A stretch of 51,821 nt of DNA from CAZJWR01 sp964549765. Lineage in GTDB: Bacteria > Zixibacteria > MSB-5A5 > GN15 > JAAZOE01. The stretch is from assembly GCA_964549765.1 (NCBI GenBank), contig CAZJWR010000023.1, positions 1 through 51,821 on the forward strand, read 5' to 3'. This document shows, one piece after another, positions 50,403-51,821 of this stretch (within the stretch, counting starts at the first letter, position 1; each line of letters starts with the position of its first letter). Below the pieces are notes generated by a model that saw nothing but the letters and a program-made list of their open reading frames with translations, had not been told where the DNA came from and made no database searches. A program made the translations under genes and the position numbers.

Positions 50403-50837
50403 ATGCAAGCCGAGATTCAAAGTTTGTTGAAGGACCGGCACGGCCGGCCGTTCCAGATACTCATTGTCGACGACGAGGAAAACGTCCGCAACGTTTTCCG
50501 CGATTTCTGTCTCTCGTCGCCGCTGTTTCATGTCCTGACCGCATCCAGCGGCCAGCAGGCGATCGAGATGGCTCTGGCGAACGCCGTCGATATCGTCACC
50601 ATGGACCTGATTATGCCGGAGGTGTCAGGGCTGGAGGCGATGGAAACCATCAAGCGGGAAAAACCGCATCTGCCGGTGGTCATCGTCACCGGGAACGCCA
50701 CCGATAATCTAATCCGCCAGGCGGGACAGCTGGGCGGTTGCCGGGTAATGCTCAAGCCGGTCAGCCTCGACCAGTTTTTGCAGGAATTGATCGATCTGGC
50801 CGGGGAAAAGTATGGCAGGGGAACGCCAGGCGATTAA
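50403..50837 (+). CDS. Single-domain response regulator (receiver 2)
   Basis: 144 residues. Acid pair in VDDEE (residues 22-25), D68 in VTMDLIMPEVSG, T96 and K118 make a complete receiver; no output domain. A ~17-residue lead precedes the fold. It resembles CheY-like proteins, and could act on FliM, whose binding peptide is intact. A gap of ~90 bp separates it from the CheW-like gene, so it may have its own promoter. Confidence 0.88.
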   Translation: MQAEIQSLLKDRHGRPFQILIVDDEENVRNVFRDFCLSSPLFHVLTASSGQQAIEMALANAVDIVTMDLIMPEVSGLEAMETIKREKPHLPVVIVTGNATDNLIRQAGQLGGCRVMLKPVSLDQFLQELIDLAGEKYGRGTPGD

Positions 50838-50900
50838 TCTTTTGGGGATATTTCCGAAACAGGAAGTAACCGGACAGACCGGCGACGGAGATAATTTTAT

Positions 50901-51302
50901 ATGAAAAATGGTATTTCAATTTTGATTGTCGACGATGAACCGATTTTGCGCGAGCTCCTGACGAAAATTTTGACCCGGGAGGGATTTCGGGTCGACGTCG
51001 CCGCTGACGGCGAAGAGGCGATGGAAAAAATGGGCCGGGAGAATTACCCTCTGGTGGTTTCCGACATTGAGATGCCCCGGGTGAACGGTTTCGAACTGCT
51101 CAAAACGATCAAACGGGACTACCCGGATACGGCTGTCATCATGATGACGGCTTTCGGCGATTCCTACGCCGTCAAGGATTGCCTGGTTTTGGGGGCCGAC
51201 GAGTATATCACCAAACCGTTTAAGAGCTTCGAAATCAATCTGGTGGTGGAGCGAGCCTACTGGCGGTTGATGTCGTCGCGCAAGAATTCCCCCGTACCAT
51301 GA
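50901..51302 (+). CDS. Single-domain response regulator (receiver 3)
   Basis: 133 residues; complete receiver with D11-D12, D55 (VVSDIEMPRVNG), T83 and K105. The ending AYWRLMSSRKN is a short basic tail, not a DNA-binding domain. GGAG lies eleven bases before ATG. Similar to NtrC-class receivers, but stops before any AAA+ domain. Last gene of the flagellum-linked unit. Confidence 0.88.
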   Translation: MKNGISILIVDDEPILRELLTKILTREGFRVDVAADGEEAMEKMGRENYPLVVSDIEMPRVNGFELLKTIKRDYPDTAVIMMTAFGDSYAVKDCLVLGADEYITKPFKSFEINLVVERAYWRLMSSRKNSPVP

Positions 51303-51587
51303 TGAGTCTATTGTCTTGTCGACAGCCCTGACTTTGGCCTGTCCGGCCGTATAGACCGCACATCCATCATTCAGAGTATCTACATGGAGCTGGTGATCAA
51401 GCCGGCTTTGCCGTATCGATCCGGACAGGGGGGATTGCGTCATACCACGTATGATCATCTCGATCAATCCATGAAATGGCGCCACACCGGATCGCCGTGA
51501 TTGCGGGAACAGCGAGAACCATCGCCGGGAAAGTCGATTTCGGGGTCGGGCCAAGGCGGTCGGTCGCAATTTATCCTGAGAAAACAG
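51303..51587. other. 285-bp intergenic region
   Basis: Between receiver 3 and the tRNA promoter. I find no gene; a short TGTCGACA palindrome (51317-51324) and AAGCCGGCTT are present, neither followed by a T-run. Confidence 0.4.
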
Positions 51588-51615
51588 TTGAAAACAGGAA
51601 AAATCCGTATATATT
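51588..51615 (+). promoter_or_regulatory. tRNA-Ser promoter
   Basis: TTGAAA (51588-51593), 16-bp spacer, TATATT (51610-51615), about 14 bp before the mature tRNA start. Confidence 0.6.
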
Positions 51616-51628
51616 GGCGGATTGACGC

Positions 51629-51720
51629 GGAGAGGTGGCCGAGCGGCTGAAGGCAGCTGCCTGCTAAGCAGTTGATCCTGTTAAAGGGATCCCTGGGTTC
51701 GAATCCCAGCCTCTCCGCCA
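51629..51720 (+). tRNA. tRNA-Ser(GCU) with encoded CCA
   Basis: Acceptor stem GGAGAGG pairs with CCTCTCC; anticodon loop CTGCTAA gives GCU, reading AGC and AGU. A long variable arm (GATCC...GGATC) marks the class II serine type. The T-arm is CTGGG-TTCGAAT-CCCAG, discriminator G, then genomic CCA. A classic insertion target for integrases; AT-rich DNA follows immediately. Confidence 0.95.
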
Positions 51721-51821
51721 GAAAAATAGCGCCTATCGCAATTTTATTATTGACAATCAATTACAATTCCCTATATTGAAAATGAATCATACATGTGCCA
51801 AATATGTGCCAATTTATGGAG
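51721..51821. other. AT-rich DNA beyond tRNA-Ser, possible attachment-site flank
   Basis: Composition drops sharply after the tRNA. ATGTGCCAA occurs at 51793-51801 and 51804-51812, an 11-bp period (one helical turn), resembling paired arm or core sites next to tyrosine integrase genes. The window ends before any integrase can be seen. Confidence 0.4.

Noticed and set aside
51464..51760. Minus-strand frame across the tRNA with the text AERLGFEPRDPFNRINCLAGSCLQPLGHLS
   Set aside because: This is the well-known false protein made by translating the reverse strand of a serine tRNA; not a gene.

Overview
The window looks like a chromosomal piece of a flagellated Gram-negative bacterium from an uncultured lineage of the FCB side of the tree, most likely candidate phylum Zixibacteria or a close relative. 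This is inference from gene style. Three exported proteins end in paired dockerin-like repeats of the form NIADAVYLINYIFKGG, which I associate with that group. There are lipoproteins, Sec-exported proteins, a two-lobed periplasmic-type aspartyl protease and a Gram-negative style flagellar export apparatus. Nearly all genes use good Shine-Dalgarno sites and the coding GC looks high throughout, dropping at the extreme right edge and in a few intergenic stretches. There is no rRNA, CRISPR array or recognisable insertion sequence.

Left third (1-25.5 kb), mostly single genes in both directions: an alpha/beta hydrolase with Asp at the nucleophile elbow; a small exported orphan; a LolA-like/aspartyl protease/PDZ protein; a methyltransferase followed by a CDP-alcohol phosphatidyltransferase; a small lipoprotein; a cohesin-like + 6 HYR + thrombospondin-3 + dockerin surface protein; a class C beta-lactamase-family hydrolase; a DoxX protein; a Cys/His-rich exported protein; an M28 peptidase with dockerin; the housekeeping run cmk-plsC-rpsA; a GT-C glycosyltransferase resembling AftB; an M6 peptidase with dockerin; and mtaB. 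The cohesin-like protein together with two dockerin-bearing peptidases suggests an extracellular peptidase assembly.

Middle (25.7-42.2 kb), a compact same-strand flagellar cluster: MotE-like gene, fliK, flgD, TIGR02530-type gene, flgE, flbD, fliL, fliM, fliN, fliO, fliP, fliQ, then fliR, flhB, flhA, flhF, flhG, fliA. Two sequences matching the sigma-54 -24/-12 promoter, each with exact GG-N10-GC spacing, lie at 25710-25726 (before the first gene) and 35402-35418 (before fliR). They split the cluster into a hook/motor-switch/FliOPQ transcript and an export-gate/placement/sigma-28 transcript. Two short, well-initiated mini-ORFs overlap the starts of fliK and flgE.

Right part (42.2-51.3 kb), accessory genes continuous with fliA: two small unknowns, a DUF2225 protein, three consecutive PilZ (c-di-GMP receptor) proteins with intact binding motifs, an exported unknown, a stand-alone DHp-like mini-protein, a PAS-GAF histidine kinase whose ATP-binding domain has lost its N, G1 and G2 boxes, a receiver, a small soluble protein that aligns with the signalling tip of chemoreceptors, a CheW-like protein, and two further receivers. 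Most neighbours overlap or nearly touch, so this reads as one flagellum-linked signalling unit built from reduced or degenerate chemotaxis and two-component parts. It is the best candidate here for an undescribed system.

Right edge: tRNA-Ser(GCU) with its own promoter, followed at once by AT-rich DNA carrying a 9-bp direct repeat. This is a plausible attachment-site boundary of an integrated element lying beyond the window.
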